Below, piece by piece: positions 40,710 through 51,060 of a DNA stretch of 64,000 nt. The stretch is from contig NZ_CP053590.1 of NCBI RefSeq assembly GCF_013365535.1, positions 4,020,501 to 4,084,500 of the forward strand, read 5' to 3'. Each line of letters begins with the position of its first letter. The stretch's first letter is position 1. Below the pieces are notes generated by a model, which saw nothing but the letters and a program-made list of their open reading frames with translations, was not told the origin of the DNA and ran no database searches. The translations under genes and the position numbers were made by a program. Source of the stretch: Aquimarina sp. TRL1 (lineage in GTDB: Bacteria; Bacteroidota; Bacteroidia; Flavobacteriales; Flavobacteriaceae).

Positions 40710-41312
40710 ATGCCACATATTGAAGACGAAGATCTTATATCGTTACATAATCAAATAGAGAAAGCAGAGACGAAACAGCTGGAACTGGAAGAGTTTCTGG
40801 AAGAAAGAGAGAAGGAATTTGATCAAAACAATCGAATCAAAAAAATATTGTCTATTGTATCTTTAGTATTGTTAATCGCATGTATTGGTGCATTCTTTTT
40901 TAAAGGAGAAGATGCTGTAATAAAACAAGATGCGAATCAGGATATGGCGGTATTCTCAACAGAGATGGATTCTCTAAAAATGCAATTGAGGCAATTGAGA
41001 GAGGATAAGGTTAATCTCGAAGAGATCAAAACGCTGTACCTCTATAGAAAACTCATTGATAAAGATACGGTATATTCAGTGCAGCTTCGGTCTTTTTCTA
41101 CGAATAAAACTTCTTTGATCTCAGAAAAATTTACTAATATGAGATTTTATAGTGATACCTCTTATTATAAATTAAGTTTGGGAATTTTTGAAACTTTGCA
41201 AGAAGCCCAGGAGTTCCGAAAGCTTTTAATAGATCTGGGATTTAGTAAGAATATTTTTGTGATATCATATAAAAATGGAAAACGTCTACGCATAGAAAAT
41301 AGCGTAGACTGA
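40710..41312 (+). CDS. single-span membrane protein with a SPOR-like C-terminus
   Basis: This 200-residue protein has an acidic cytoplasmic coiled coil (HNQIEKAETKQLELEEFLEE), a membrane segment at about 50-67 (ILSIVSLVLLIACIGAFFF), a periplasmic coiled coil (STEMDSLKMQLRQLREDKVN) and a C-terminal domain. That domain has the beta-alpha-beta pattern of a SPOR repeat: VYSVQLRSFSTNKTSL, then YYKLSLGIFETLQEAQEFRK, LLIDLGFSKNIFVISYKNGK. SPOR domains bind denuded peptidoglycan at division sites, so a cell-envelope or division role is possible. It pairs with the gene before it. Confidence 0.65.
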   Translation: MPHIEDEDLISLHNQIEKAETKQLELEEFLEEREKEFDQNNRIKKILSIVSLVLLIACIGAFFFKGEDAVIKQDANQDMAVFSTEMDSLKMQLRQLREDKVNLEEIKTLYLYRKLIDKDTVYSVQLRSFSTNKTSLISEKFTNMRFYSDTSYYKLSLGIFETLQEAQEFRKLLIDLGFSKNIFVISYKNGKRLRIENSVD

Positions 41313-41333
41313 TTTCCTTATTTCTTTTTTATA

Positions 41334-43748
41334 TTATCTCAGTTTAGGATATGTTGCAGGTTTTGCTTCGTGCATAATATCGTAGACTGTTTCAAAAATA
41401 TCTTCGGCAGAAGGCTTACTGAAATAATCTCCGTCTGTGCCAAAAGCAGGACGGTGGGCTTTAGCACTCAATGTTTGAGGCTTACTATCCAGGTAGTTAT
41501 AGATGTTCTGCTCATCGATTAATTTGTGCAGGATATATCCGGTAGCTCCTCCAGGAACATCTTCATCAATAACTAGTAATCGATTCGTCTTGGCAACACT
41601 TTTTACAATATCATGAGAAAGATCAAATGGCACAAGTGATTGAACATCGATAATCTCTACATTAATGCCTACAGAAAGTAACTCTTTTCCTGCTTGCTCT
41701 ACCAGTCGTAAGGTAGATCCGTAAGAAACTAATGTAATATCGTTTCCTTCTTTTACCGTTTCTACAACACCAACAGGGGTACGTATTTCTGCTAAGTTGC
41801 TAGGCATTTTTTCTTTTAGTCGATATCCGTTTAAGCATTCTACAACAACTGCCGGCTCATCGCTGTCTAATAAGGTATTGTAGAAACCAGCTGCTTTTGT
41901 CATATTTCTTGGTACGAGGATATGTATTCCTCTTAATAAGTGAATTAATCCAGCCATTTGAGATCCGGAATGCCAGATACCTTCTAGTCGGTGTCCTCGG
42001 GTTCTTACGATCATAGGAGCTTTTTGCTTGGCAAATGTTCTGTAGCGCAATGTCGCCAGATCATCACTAAGTCCTTGAATACAATACATAATATAATCCA
42101 GGTATTGTATTTCTGCAATAGGACGCAGCCCTCTCATGGCTAATCCAATTCCCTGACCAATAATAGTAGCTTCTCTGATTCCGGTATCGGAAATACGTAA
42201 TTCACCATATTTTTCCTGTAACCCTTCTAATCCCTGGTTTACATCTCCAATTTTTCCACTATCTTCACCAAAAATCATTGTTTCAGGAAGTCTTTCGAAA
42301 ATACGGTCGAAATTATCTCTTAGTATAATTCGTGCATCTACTAATGGAGCATCGTTCCCATATACAGGAGCTACTTCTTCTATAGCAGTAACTTTGTTAT
42401 CACTTTCATTATACAGGTGGTCACTGTATTTTGGTTGTATCTTGTTAAAATAGGAATTGATCCAGTTTTGTAAGTGTGTTTTTTCTACAGAATCCTCTTT
42501 AATAAGGTATCGAAGCGCTTTTCTGGTGGCTTCCATAATATCCTTTCGTATCGGCTCATCCTTATTTTCCAACGCATTGATCAAAGGAGAGATAAAATTT
42601 TTATTAGCACTTACTTTTTCAATATCTCTAAGGATAGAAACTGCTTCTCGCTGTTCAGTCTTAATTTCAGAAAGATATGCATTCCAGGCAGCGGTTTTTC
42701 CTAAGCGAACTTCTTTTTTCGCCTCTTTTTCTATAGCGACCAATTCATCTGCCTCTGCAATATTGTGATCAATAATCCATTCTTTGAATTTTTTGATACA
42801 GTCGTGTTCTCTTTCCCAGTTAAGGCGTTCTTCACTTTTGTAACGCTCGTGAGAGCCAGAAGTAGAATGTCCTTGTGGTTGCGTTAATTCTTTTACATGA
42901 ATAATAACGGGAATGTGTTGTTCACGAGCTAAATCTTCTGCTGTTTTATAGGCATCAATTAATGCCGGGTAGTCCCATCCGTTTACACAGATAATTTCAT
43001 ACCCTTCGTGTTTGTCATCTCTTCTGAAACCTTCCAGAATTAAAGAAATGTTTTCTTTAGTTGTTTGGTGTTTTGCATGAACAGAAATACCGTATTCGTC
43101 ATCCCAAATACTTATAACCATTGGTACCTGAAGAACACCTCCAGCATTAACGGTCTCCCAAAATAATCCTTCACTGGTACTCGCGTTACCAATTGTTCCC
43201 CAGGCAACTTCATTTCCATTGATAGAGAAGTTATTTTCTCCGGCAACACTTTTTTCGTTTCTGTATATTTTAGAAGCTTGTGCCAAGCCTAACAGACGAG
43301 GCATTTGCCCGGCAGTAGGAGAGATGTCTGAACTGGAGTTTTTCTGAGCAGTCAAATTCTTCCAGGAGCCATCTGCATTAAGACTATGAGTAGCAAAATG
43401 CCCTCCCATCTGTCTTCCTGCTGCAAAAGGTTCTTTTTCTATATCTGTGTGTGCATATAATCCGGCAAAAAACTGCTGTACAGTATATTGGTCAATTGCC
43501 ATCATAAATGTTTGGTCTCTGTAATAACCCGATCTAAAGTCTCCATTTCTAAAAACTCGAGCCATTGCTAATTGGGGAAGTTCTTTTCCTCCTCCAAAAA
43601 TACCAAACTTTGATTTTCCGGTAAGTACTTCTCGTCGGCCTAATAAACTACATTCTCTACTTAATAATGCTGTTTTGTAATCTTTAAGTATTTGATTTCT
43701 ATATTCTTCAAAAGAAATATTAGGAGTAGTTGTTGTTTCAGGCTGCAT
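41334..43748 (-). CDS. 2-oxoacid dehydrogenase E1, fused alpha and beta subunits
   Basis: This 804-residue thiamine-diphosphate enzyme combines the alpha and beta halves of a branched-chain or related 2-oxoacid dehydrogenase E1. Alpha half: MAIDQYTVQQFFAGLYAHTD, GRQMGGHFATHSLNADG, and the cofactor region GTIGNASTSEGLFWETVNAG followed by SIWDDEYGIS, in place of the usual GDG...NN pair. Beta half, from about residue 460: IFGEDSGKIGDVNQGLEGLQ, ISDTGIREATIIGQGIGLAM, EIQYLDYIMYCIQGLSDDLA and the end VIDEDVPGGATGYILHKLID. It decarboxylates a 2-oxo acid and passes the acyl group to an E2 not seen here. A good promoter precedes it. Confidence 0.87.
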   Translation of the reverse strand: MQPETTTTPNISFEEYRNQILKDYKTALLSRECSLLGRREVLTGKSKFGIFGGGKELPQLAMARVFRNGDFRSGYYRDQTFMMAIDQYTVQQFFAGLYAHTDIEKEPFAAGRQMGGHFATHSLNADGSWKNLTAQKNSSSDISPTAGQMPRLLGLAQASKIYRNEKSVAGENNFSINGNEVAWGTIGNASTSEGLFWETVNAGGVLQVPMVISIWDDEYGISVHAKHQTTKENISLILEGFRRDDKHEGYEIICVNGWDYPALIDAYKTAEDLAREQHIPVIIHVKELTQPQGHSTSGSHERYKSEERLNWEREHDCIKKFKEWIIDHNIAEADELVAIEKEAKKEVRLGKTAAWNAYLSEIKTEQREAVSILRDIEKVSANKNFISPLINALENKDEPIRKDIMEATRKALRYLIKEDSVEKTHLQNWINSYFNKIQPKYSDHLYNESDNKVTAIEEVAPVYGNDAPLVDARIILRDNFDRIFERLPETMIFGEDSGKIGDVNQGLEGLQEKYGELRISDTGIREATIIGQGIGLAMRGLRPIAEIQYLDYIMYCIQGLSDDLATLRYRTFAKQKAPMIVRTRGHRLEGIWHSGSQMAGLIHLLRGIHILVPRNMTKAAGFYNTLLDSDEPAVVVECLNGYRLKEKMPSNLAEIRTPVGVVETVKEGNDITLVSYGSTLRLVEQAGKELLSVGINVEIIDVQSLVPFDLSHDIVKSVAKTNRLLVIDEDVPGGATGYILHKLIDEQNIYNYLDSKPQTLSAKAHRPAFGTDGDYFSKPSAEDIFETVYDIMHEAKPATYPKLR

Positions 43749-43770
43749 ACGAACGATTTTTTATTCGATA

Positions 43771-43801
43771 CAAATTTAATTAAAATTAGAGGGATTTGCA
43801 A
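43771..43801 (-). promoter_or_regulatory. promoter of the fused E1 dehydrogenase gene
   Basis: On the minus strand TTG (43801-43799), a 20-bp spacer and TAAATTTG (43778-43771) match the Bacteroidota promoter pattern. The ATG at 43748 leaves a leader near 15 nt. Confidence 0.75.
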
Positions 43802-43952
43802 ATGTTGTATTTGTATTTTTATTACGAATTTGATATTTAAACACTTGTTTTGATGATTAAAAGTGATTTTTATGTATTTAAAATGAGGTTTTTTTGAGGA
43901 ATATTTAATTTTTAAAACTTCCTTTTTTATAGGTTGGTGTGGCTAAAAAAGT

Positions 43953-46784
43953 TTAATACCATTCTCGGGTAAACAGGCTTATTAAGGTCTGGGGGCTAAG
44001 GGTGATAATAAACCGTATTTTTTCGTTGTAGTTAGGTTGTGCAATTTCCCATCCATTATTAGAAGCAATAGGAAGAAAGACTTCAAAATAATCAGCTACT
44101 AAACTTAGCCGGATCCCTGTATCAAAAACAAATTTGGGAGAAACCCCTTTGTTTTTGACAAAACCTACGTCCCCATATGCAAAAATCCATTTCCAGATAT
44201 TAGAATCCGCATTAAAGGTGGTGAGCCATTGATTAGAGAATGAATAGTCTAACTTAGACTTAAAGCCCCCTTCTGCCAGGATAATTTGCTGACTGACCAA
44301 TCCTGTCGACTCGCTTCGTCCCAGGTAACTGTAATCAAACAGATAATCAGTAGGTCTGTCTAATGCAAAGCTGAAGAAGTCTCCATCACGAGATGTGTCA
44401 TTAAAAATAAATGTTCCGGCAAATAAACGGAGGTTTAGTTGACGATTGTTCAAAAATATCTTTCGGTACTTAAAGGTAGTGGATAGTTTACTGAAGTTTT
44501 TGGCCAGCTGATAATCTATTGAATAATTAAAGATATTGAGTAAATTGTTATCGCTGTACAAATACCGCGTATTAAAAACGCTGTAATCGGGAGTATTTAC
44601 CGGATTCTCTTCTGCACGTTCTCTGAATACATTCACACTTCTAACGGTTAAACGTTGTCGTTGGTTAGACCGGAGGTCTTCTGGTCGGAAAGAAAAAGAG
44701 ATAAAAGGAGATACCCGCTGATATAATAGATCCGGGGCATAACTATAGGTGTTTCCACTGATTCCATAACGGATTTGATATAATCCATAGTCAGCAATTT
44801 GCCTTCTGTATGAAAGAGAAGCTGAACCTAATAATTTTTGTGATTTAAAGCCATAACTAGGCGTGATATTGTAGTTAAAGGGTCTTCTGATTACAGTTTT
44901 GTTGTGAAACTTGGAACCAATAGTAAATCCATCATATACATTAAACTCAAACTCTGGGATAAAAAAGATCTGATTATAGGTTGGGTCTTCTATATCCTGA
45001 AAGAAGCGAAACTGAAAGGGTTTGTTTTGAATCCATTTCAGGTTTCTGTAATTGTCTCTTCTGTTGGTTTCCGGAATTTTTTGATCGTAATCGAGAACGA
45101 GTTTAGTAAGCCCTTCATTAGGGATCTTGATCGTTTTGGTTCCTGTTATATCTGTTACCCATGTTTTTGATACGTATTCTTTTTTTCTAAGCCCAACAAC
45201 AGATACAGGCATTGCATTATAGCTTTTGTTTTTAATTGTGACCTCAATTGAATCTTCCCTTTTCTTGACGGATTTAAATTTGAAATCTATTTTACTATTG
45301 GTATTGATATAATCCTCAAAAAACCATTCTATATTTTTAGGTGTAAGCGGGCTTAAGGTGGCTTCAAATTTTTTAGAATCGGTTAGCTTTAATAAATTTT
45401 CCGAATAATACTTTTGGATGCTAAGCGGAATAACATTGTCGTCTTCCAGATAGTCTTCCAGGTACTTGAAGCCAACACCTGCTTTATAAGCATTCGCAAT
45501 ATTTTTATTGAATTTAACTAACTTGTCCTGTGGGGTGGTGAGTGACTGATCAAGAAACAATCGAGCTACATTTTTGTACCCTAAAAAGTATTGATCATTA
45601 AAATCCAGATCTGCTGCATGAAACCATCTTACACCTATTATCTTACTGAGGTTACCTATCATTTTCATTTCTGGATAATATTGCTCTGTATAGGCAATCA
45701 TCAGATAGACATGAATCGCATCTTTTATCCAGGCATCATATCTGGGATCGATCAATAAGGTATTTTCTATATAGTTTTTAGAAATGGTTTTGAGTTGTTT
45801 TATTTCATACTGAAACCCATCGGGGAAAGGGCGGAGGATATCTGGCAATTGGTTAAGACCATATACCGGGCTATTCTTATATTCTTTTTGAGAAGTAATA
45901 ATTTTTTCAAAAGGATATTTCCCTAAGCGTGCTTCCAGAAAAGTTAGTATTTTGTGAATAGCAATGGATTTTAATTCTGGAGCGATATCTTTTTCGTCAA
46001 TATTACTGATGAATTTTAGATCGTTAATTTGGTAATCATAAAAAGAACTGTCTTTTTCGATATAAAGATTTGCTTTATTTCGCTGTTTTCCGGTTAGTTG
46101 TATGGTTTGTGTTTCTTCCGTTGTTTCATCTGGAATAATATATTGTTGTAATTCACTGTGTATTTTATAAGATGAGGGAAGCCTCATTTTTATATGCAGG
46201 TCTGATAACGGATTGTATAGATCGTTTAGGTTTTTATTACTGTAAGTATTCCACTTATTAGTGTATACCGAAGGCGATATATACCAATATTTAAGGCTAA
46301 AATCACCATTGTCATGATAGCCATATCGGGTAAATTTATCGCTGGGTAATTTTACGTCATATTGAAGTCTAAAAGCGATCTTTTCTGAAGGAAGTAAGGG
46401 GGTGCGTAGTTGAACCTGTACGATATCAGGAACAGAATCATATCGCTTCCACGATGCAATTCTACTATCATCAGCAGTAATAAACTTAATAGCGGTATAG
46501 CCTCTTTCATGTTCTTTGGCATAGTGAAAACGCTTTAGGAAATCTTCGGAAAAACGTTTGCCGAGAGGGGTAGTCTTACTGGAAAAACTATTTGCCCAAT
46601 CGTTTAGATAGAGCGAAGCTAATGTATCATTGGATGTATTGTTGTATACGATTTCTTGTTCTATTTGAATTGTATTGGACTCCGGATATAATGTACTGCT
46701 AATCGTGATTTGATGTTGAGAATATAGCGTACATATAAATGCAAAGTACAATAGAACGATATGAAGAAATCTATGGTTTCTCAA
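43953..46784 (-). CDS. M1-aminopeptidase-like outer-membrane protein lacking the zinc motif
   Basis: This 943-residue protein starts at a TTG (RNHRFLHIVLLYFAFICTLY is the signal peptide; no ATG is near). Residues about 20-230 resemble the N-terminal beta domain of M1 aminopeptidases (ISSTLYPESNTIQIEQEIVY, SLYLNDWANSFSSK, AFRLQYDVKLPSDKF). The middle aligns with the catalytic helix region, but HExxH is absent: IENTLLIDPRYDAWIKDAIH stands where HExxH...NE belongs. The C-terminal third (from about 600) is a beta-barrel with many Tyr/Phe strands and the terminal aromatic end LISLFTREWY. It probably sits in the outer membrane with a non-catalytic M1 domain outside or in the periplasm. Its role is unknown. 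Confidence 0.72.
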   Translation of the reverse strand: MRNHRFLHIVLLYFAFICTLYSQHQITISSTLYPESNTIQIEQEIVYNNTSNDTLASLYLNDWANSFSSKTTPLGKRFSEDFLKRFHYAKEHERGYTAIKFITADDSRIASWKRYDSVPDIVQVQLRTPLLPSEKIAFRLQYDVKLPSDKFTRYGYHDNGDFSLKYWYISPSVYTNKWNTYSNKNLNDLYNPLSDLHIKMRLPSSYKIHSELQQYIIPDETTEETQTIQLTGKQRNKANLYIEKDSSFYDYQINDLKFISNIDEKDIAPELKSIAIHKILTFLEARLGKYPFEKIITSQKEYKNSPVYGLNQLPDILRPFPDGFQYEIKQLKTISKNYIENTLLIDPRYDAWIKDAIHVYLMIAYTEQYYPEMKMIGNLSKIIGVRWFHAADLDFNDQYFLGYKNVARLFLDQSLTTPQDKLVKFNKNIANAYKAGVGFKYLEDYLEDDNVIPLSIQKYYSENLLKLTDSKKFEATLSPLTPKNIEWFFEDYINTNSKIDFKFKSVKKREDSIEVTIKNKSYNAMPVSVVGLRKKEYVSKTWVTDITGTKTIKIPNEGLTKLVLDYDQKIPETNRRDNYRNLKWIQNKPFQFRFFQDIEDPTYNQIFFIPEFEFNVYDGFTIGSKFHNKTVIRRPFNYNITPSYGFKSQKLLGSASLSYRRQIADYGLYQIRYGISGNTYSYAPDLLYQRVSPFISFSFRPEDLRSNQRQRLTVRSVNVFRERAEENPVNTPDYSVFNTRYLYSDNNLLNIFNYSIDYQLAKNFSKLSTTFKYRKIFLNNRQLNLRLFAGTFIFNDTSRDGDFFSFALDRPTDYLFDYSYLGRSESTGLVSQQIILAEGGFKSKLDYSFSNQWLTTFNADSNIWKWIFAYGDVGFVKNKGVSPKFVFDTGIRLSLVADYFEVFLPIASNNGWEIAQPNYNEKIRFIITLSPQTLISLFTREWY

Positions 46785-47085
46785 GAAAGTAGCAAAAGAA
46801 ATATTAGTTATTTATTAAGGAGGCGAAATATAGTAGTGTGTTGTTGATAAAAGTCATAAAAATGATTTAATTTTTTTTAAATATATCGTAATTCATTGAA
46901 CTATTATTTAATAATAACTGTTTTTTGTTAAAACTGTTGCGTTTTTAATAAAAAAATAATGAAATCGTAAATAAAATACAATATCCAAGTATAAATTGCT
47001 TTCTGAAGTAAACAGAAAGCAATTTGTGTTTTTTGAAATCTAAAAAGGGATTCGATCCCGGAGGTTTTAAAATACTTTTTTCAGA
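46785..47085. other. 301-bp spacer between the M1-like and LOG-family genes
   Basis: It is very AT-rich and holds one strong hairpin at 46993-47025, described separately. No gene or further signal is supported. Confidence 0.6.
46993..47025 (-). terminator. stem-loop after the LOG-family gene
   Basis: AAATTGCTTTCTG (46993-47005) and CAGAAAGCAATTT (47013-47025) form a perfect 13-bp stem with a 7-nt loop. On the minus strand it lies 60 bp past the LOG-family stop. The better T tract lies on the plus-strand side, so it may work in either direction. Confidence 0.55.
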
Positions 47086-47775
47086 TTAGAAATTAGGACT
47101 TAGGTTGTATTTTCCGTAGAACTTATCTAATATTTGTAATACCTCTTCAGGAGTATCTACTAAATGAATAAGATCCAGATCCTCTGGGCTGATATTTCCA
47201 AACTTATCTAGTAAAGTGTTTTTTACCCAATCAAGTAGTCCTCCCCAGAAGTCAGAACTTACTAATATGATCGGGAATTTTCCAATTTTTTTAGTTTGGA
47301 TAAGAGTGATTGCCTCGAATAGTTCATCCAATGTTCCGAAACCTCCTGGCATTACAACAAATCCTTGAGAATATTTGACAAACATTACTTTTCTGACAAA
47401 GAAGTAATCAAAATCAAGACTTTTATCACTGTCGATATACGGGTTGTCATGTTGTTCAAAAGGAAGGTCAATATTAAGTCCGACAGAAGTACCACCTCCA
47501 AGGTGAGCTCCTTTATTACCAGCTTCCATAATCCCGGGACCTCCTCCGGTAATTACTCCGTATCCGTGATCTACTATTTTTTTGGCAACATCAACAGCCA
47601 GTTGATAATATTTGTCATCAGTTTTAGTTCTGGCGGAACCAAAAATGGATACACAGGGACCAATTCTACTCATTTTTTCGAATCCGTTGACGAATTCTCC
47701 CATGATTTTGAAAATAGCCCAAGAGTCATTGGTTTTTATTTCATTCCAGCCTTTGTGGTGTTGTTCTTTTCTCAT
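47086..47775 (-). CDS. LOG-family nucleotide phosphoribohydrolase
   Basis: This 229-residue protein is of the LOG/TIGR00730 Rossmann-fold family, which removes the base from cytokinin-like or other nucleoside monophosphates to give ribose 5-phosphate. The two defining motifs are present: GVITGGGPGIMEAGNKGAH and VMPGGFGTLDELFEAITLIQ (PGGxGTxxE). An N-terminal extension of about 40 residues (EQHHKGWNEIKTNDSWAIFK) is typical of the longer bacterial form. It follows uvrA by 11 bp on the same strand, so the two are probably co-transcribed. Cytosolic. Confidence 0.88.
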   Translation of the reverse strand: MRKEQHHKGWNEIKTNDSWAIFKIMGEFVNGFEKMSRIGPCVSIFGSARTKTDDKYYQLAVDVAKKIVDHGYGVITGGGPGIMEAGNKGAHLGGGTSVGLNIDLPFEQHDNPYIDSDKSLDFDYFFVRKVMFVKYSQGFVVMPGGFGTLDELFEAITLIQTKKIGKFPIILVSSDFWGGLLDWVKNTLLDKFGNISPEDLDLIHLVDTPEEVLQILDKFYGKYNLSPNF

Positions 47776-47786
47776 GTGATTTATGT

Positions 47787-50621
47787 TTAGTTTGCCAGTT
47801 CTTTTTTTAGAAATCGGGCGGTATGACTTTTTTTGTTTTTTACAATTTCTTCCGGTGTTCCTTTGGCAATTACTTGACCTCCGTTTTTACCTCCTTCATA
47901 GCCTATATCAATGATATAGTCTGCCATTTTTACAACATCCAGATTGTGTTCTATAATTAAAACGGTATTTCCTTTATCTACTAATTCGTTGAGTACTTCC
48001 ATGAGTACTCTAATGTCTTCAAAATGAAGTCCGGTGGTTGGCTCATCCAGAATGTAAAAGGTATTTCCTGTATCTCTTTTGGATAATTCTGTAGCTAATT
48101 TAATTCGTTGGGCTTCTCCTCCTGAGAGCGTTGTAGATTGTTGCCCCAGTGTAATGTAGCCTAAACCAACACTCTGAATTGTTTTTAATTTTCGGGCAAT
48201 TTTTGGAATATGCTCAAAAAAAGCACATGCTTCGGTAATGGTCATTTCCAATACATCAGCTATTGACTTTCCTTTGTATCGTATTTCTAATGTTTCCCGG
48301 TTAAATCTTTTTCCATGACAGGTTTCGCATTCTACATATACATCTGGTAAAAAATTCATTTCGATAACTCGTAATCCACCCCCTTTGCAGGTTTCGCATC
48401 GTCCCCCGACAACATTAAAACTAAATCGACCGGGTTTATAACCACGAATCATTGCTTCAGGAGTTTTGGTAAATAAGCTTCTGATTTCAGAAAATACTCC
48501 TGTATAGGTAGCTGGGTTGGATCTGGGGGTTCTTCCAATCGGAGATTGATTGATATCGATTACCTTATCAATGTGCTCTAAACCTTTAATACTCTTATAG
48601 GGCATTGGTTTTTTTACCCCATTAAAATAGTGCGCATTCATAATGGGATAAAGTGTCTCATTGATAAGCGTGGATTTTCCACTTCCCGAAACTCCTGTTA
48701 CTGCGATCATCTTTCCTAAAGGGATATCGATAGATACATTTTTTAAATTATTTCCAGTAGCTCCTTTTAGGCTAATCTTTTTTCCATTTCCTTTCCGTCT
48801 TTCAGAAGGAATAGGAATTTCTTTTTTACCACAGAGGTAATCAGCTGTTAGTGTTTGGTGCTTTTTTAAGTCAGTAGGAGGACCTTCACTAATAATTTCT
48901 CCTCCGTGTTTTCCTGCTTTAGGACCAATATCGATAACGTGATCTGCGCGTTCAATCATATCTTTATCGTGCTCTACGACAATGACAGAATTACCAATGT
49001 CTCTTAGCTGAACCAGTGAATTGATCAGTTTTTCATTATCACGTTGGTGAAGGCCTATACTTGGCTCATCTAATATATATAATACCCCGACTAGCTGAGA
49101 TCCGATTTGAGTCGCTAAACGGATTCGTTGTGCCTCTCCTCCTGATAAAGATTTACTACTTCTATTGAGAGATAAGTAAGTTAATCCTACATCGATCAGG
49201 AATTGAATTCGGGTATTGATTTCTTTTAGAATTTCTCCTGCAATTTTTAATTGTTTTTCAGAAAGGTATTTAGGAAGTTCCTTAAACCATTCAGCCAGTT
49301 CACTAATATCCATTTTGGCTAAATCAGCTATGTTTTTATCGTTGATTTTAAAATATAGCGATTCTTTTCTAAGTCTGGCCATTTGACACTCCGGACAGGA
49401 AATATTATCCATAAATTCTTTAGCCCATCTTTTTAGAGAGGTAGATTCATTGGCATGATAGGTGTTTTCTATAAAGGTGGCAACTCCTTCAAAATCGATT
49501 TTGTACTCCTGTGTAACTCCTAATGTTTTACTTTTAATACTAAATTGTTCTTTCCCTCCATAGAGGATAATTTCCATCGCTTCCTGAGGAATACTACTAA
49601 TGGGATCAGTAAGCTTAAAATTATACCTTTTGGCTATAAAATCTAATTGCTTAAAGGCCCAGTTATTCTTTTTCGGTCCATGAGGAGCTAAACCTCCTGC
49701 ATGGATTGATTTGGAATGATCAGGAATAATCTTATTTATGTTGACCTCATATAGACTTCCTATACCATTGCATTTTGGGCATGCGCCTTTTGGCGAATTA
49801 AAAGAAAAGTTATTTGGCTCCGGATTTGGATAAGAAATTCCGGTAGAAGGACACATTACATTTCTACTAAAAAAACGAGCACTTGATGTATCCTGATCAA
49901 TAACCATAAGAATATCATCTCCGTGATACATTGCTGTATTGATGGTTTCCATCAATCGTTTTGACAGGTCTTGGTTTTTGGAAATAGCTAACCGATCAAT
50001 CACTATTTCGATATCGTGTGTTTTGTATCGGTCTAATTTCATACCCTTGGTAATATCTCTGATTTCTCCGTCAGTTCGAACCTTTACAAACCCTTGTTTG
50101 GCAATTTGCTCAAACAATTCGCGATAATGCCCTTTTCTGGAGCGAATTACCGGAGCAAGAATATTGATTCTTTTGCCTTCATATTCTTTGAGTATGAGAT
50201 CTTTGATCTGCTCATCGCTATAGCTTACCATTTTTTCTCCGGTATTATAGCTATAAGCATCGCTGGCTCTGGAGAATAACAATCTCAAAAAATCATAGAT
50301 CTCCGTAATAGTTCCTACAGTACTTCGAGGACTTTTACTGGTAGTTTTTTGTTCTATCGCGATTACAGGAGAAAGCCCATCTATTTTATCCACATCCGGA
50401 CGTTCTAAGCCTCCTAGAAATTGTCTGGCATAAGCAGAAAAAGTTTCAATATACCTTCTTTGCCCTTCTGCATAAATAGTGTCAAATGCCAGAGAAGATT
50501 TTCCGGAACCGGATAAACCTGTGATTACTACTAATTTTTCACGAGGAATCGTAACGTCTATATTTTTAAGATTATGAACTCTCGCTCCTAAAACCTCTAT
50601 GTTTTCTTCAGATATTGCCAT
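47787..50621 (-). CDS. uvrA: excinuclease ABC subunit A
   Basis: This 944-residue ATPase recognises bulky DNA damage together with UvrB and starts nucleotide excision repair. Two ABC cassettes are visible: Walker [15 protein letters not shown] near residue 33 and [14 protein letters not shown] near 650, each with a signature LSGGEAQRI and Walker B ([26 protein letters not shown]). Zinc-finger cysteines occur in [10 protein letters not shown], in CPECQMAR and in [11 protein letters not shown]...CETCHG. Length is normal for UvrA. A -7 element lies at 50648-50641, and the LOG-family gene follows 11 bp after the stop. Confidence 0.97.
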   Translation of the reverse strand: MAISEENIEVLGARVHNLKNIDVTIPREKLVVITGLSGSGKSSLAFDTIYAEGQRRYIETFSAYARQFLGGLERPDVDKIDGLSPVIAIEQKTTSKSPRSTVGTITEIYDFLRLLFSRASDAYSYNTGEKMVSYSDEQIKDLILKEYEGKRINILAPVIRSRKGHYRELFEQIAKQGFVKVRTDGEIRDITKGMKLDRYKTHDIEIVIDRLAISKNQDLSKRLMETINTAMYHGDDILMVIDQDTSSARFFSRNVMCPSTGISYPNPEPNNFSFNSPKGACPKCNGIGSLYEVNINKIIPDHSKSIHAGGLAPHGPKKNNWAFKQLDFIAKRYNFKLTDPISSIPQEAMEIILYGGKEQFSIKSKTLGVTQEYKIDFEGVATFIENTYHANESTSLKRWAKEFMDNISCPECQMARLRKESLYFKINDKNIADLAKMDISELAEWFKELPKYLSEKQLKIAGEILKEINTRIQFLIDVGLTYLSLNRSSKSLSGGEAQRIRLATQIGSQLVGVLYILDEPSIGLHQRDNEKLINSLVQLRDIGNSVIVVEHDKDMIERADHVIDIGPKAGKHGGEIISEGPPTDLKKHQTLTADYLCGKKEIPIPSERRKGNGKKISLKGATGNNLKNVSIDIPLGKMIAVTGVSGSGKSTLINETLYPIMNAHYFNGVKKPMPYKSIKGLEHIDKVIDINQSPIGRTPRSNPATYTGVFSEIRSLFTKTPEAMIRGYKPGRFSFNVVGGRCETCKGGGLRVIEMNFLPDVYVECETCHGKRFNRETLEIRYKGKSIADVLEMTITEACAFFEHIPKIARKLKTIQSVGLGYITLGQQSTTLSGGEAQRIKLATELSKRDTGNTFYILDEPTTGLHFEDIRVLMEVLNELVDKGNTVLIIEHNLDVVKMADYIIDIGYEGGKNGGQVIAKGTPEEIVKNKKSHTARFLKKELAN

Positions 50622-50640
50622 AAAATTTTAACCAAGAATG

Positions 50641-50648
50641 CAAAGGTA
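50641..50648 (-). promoter_or_regulatory. candidate -7 element of uvrA
   Basis: On the minus strand TACCTTTG matches TAnnTTTG, 20 bp before the start codon. A TTG lies 24 bp away (50675-50673), one base beyond the usual range. Confidence 0.55.
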
Positions 50649-50958
50649 ACTATTTGCGAGCTCTTTGTAAAACAAGATTGTCTTTGTTTTTAATAATGAA
50701 TACATTACCACATTTGTTGGTTAGAAGAGGAAATGGAAAACATAAAAAATTAATAAGAGGAATCTTTCCTTATCAACGTTAGTAATTACTTGTTTTGAGA
50801 CTAGGAAAAAGAGATAGCGTATTTTTAGGATGTTAAAATAGCACAGGTAAAAAAACTTTTCATTATCTAATAAAATGAAATAAAATTCTATTAGATGTAC
50901 ACCAAGCAGTATTTTTATATTATTTGTTAGCAGTATTTTAGAGCTGGATTTAAGTTTG

Positions 50959-50966
50959 TAACTTTG
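50959..50966 (+). promoter_or_regulatory. -7 element of the first metalloprotease gene
   Basis: TAACTTTG matches TAnnTTTG exactly. The following bases (TGTGATACACAAACTCTTTT) are nearly identical to those after the element at 53420, and both leaders are about 95 nt long. Confidence 0.65.
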
Positions 50967-51060
50967 TGATACACAAACTCTTTTGGATTTTATGGCGATT
51001 AATACTTACCTGGGGCCGGATTTATTGTTGCCTGAGATTCAAAATTAAAACTTAAACATA

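Larger units (their letters stand above)
50622..51060. other. 439-bp spacer between uvrA and the protease cluster
   Basis: It contains the uvrA -7 element (50641-50648) and the first protease promoter (50959-50966). The remainder shows no gene or structure I can support. Confidence 0.6.

Noticed and set aside
39913..41312. Toxin-antitoxin pair
   Set aside because: Both proteins have membrane spans and long coiled coils, and neither resembles a known toxin or antitoxin.
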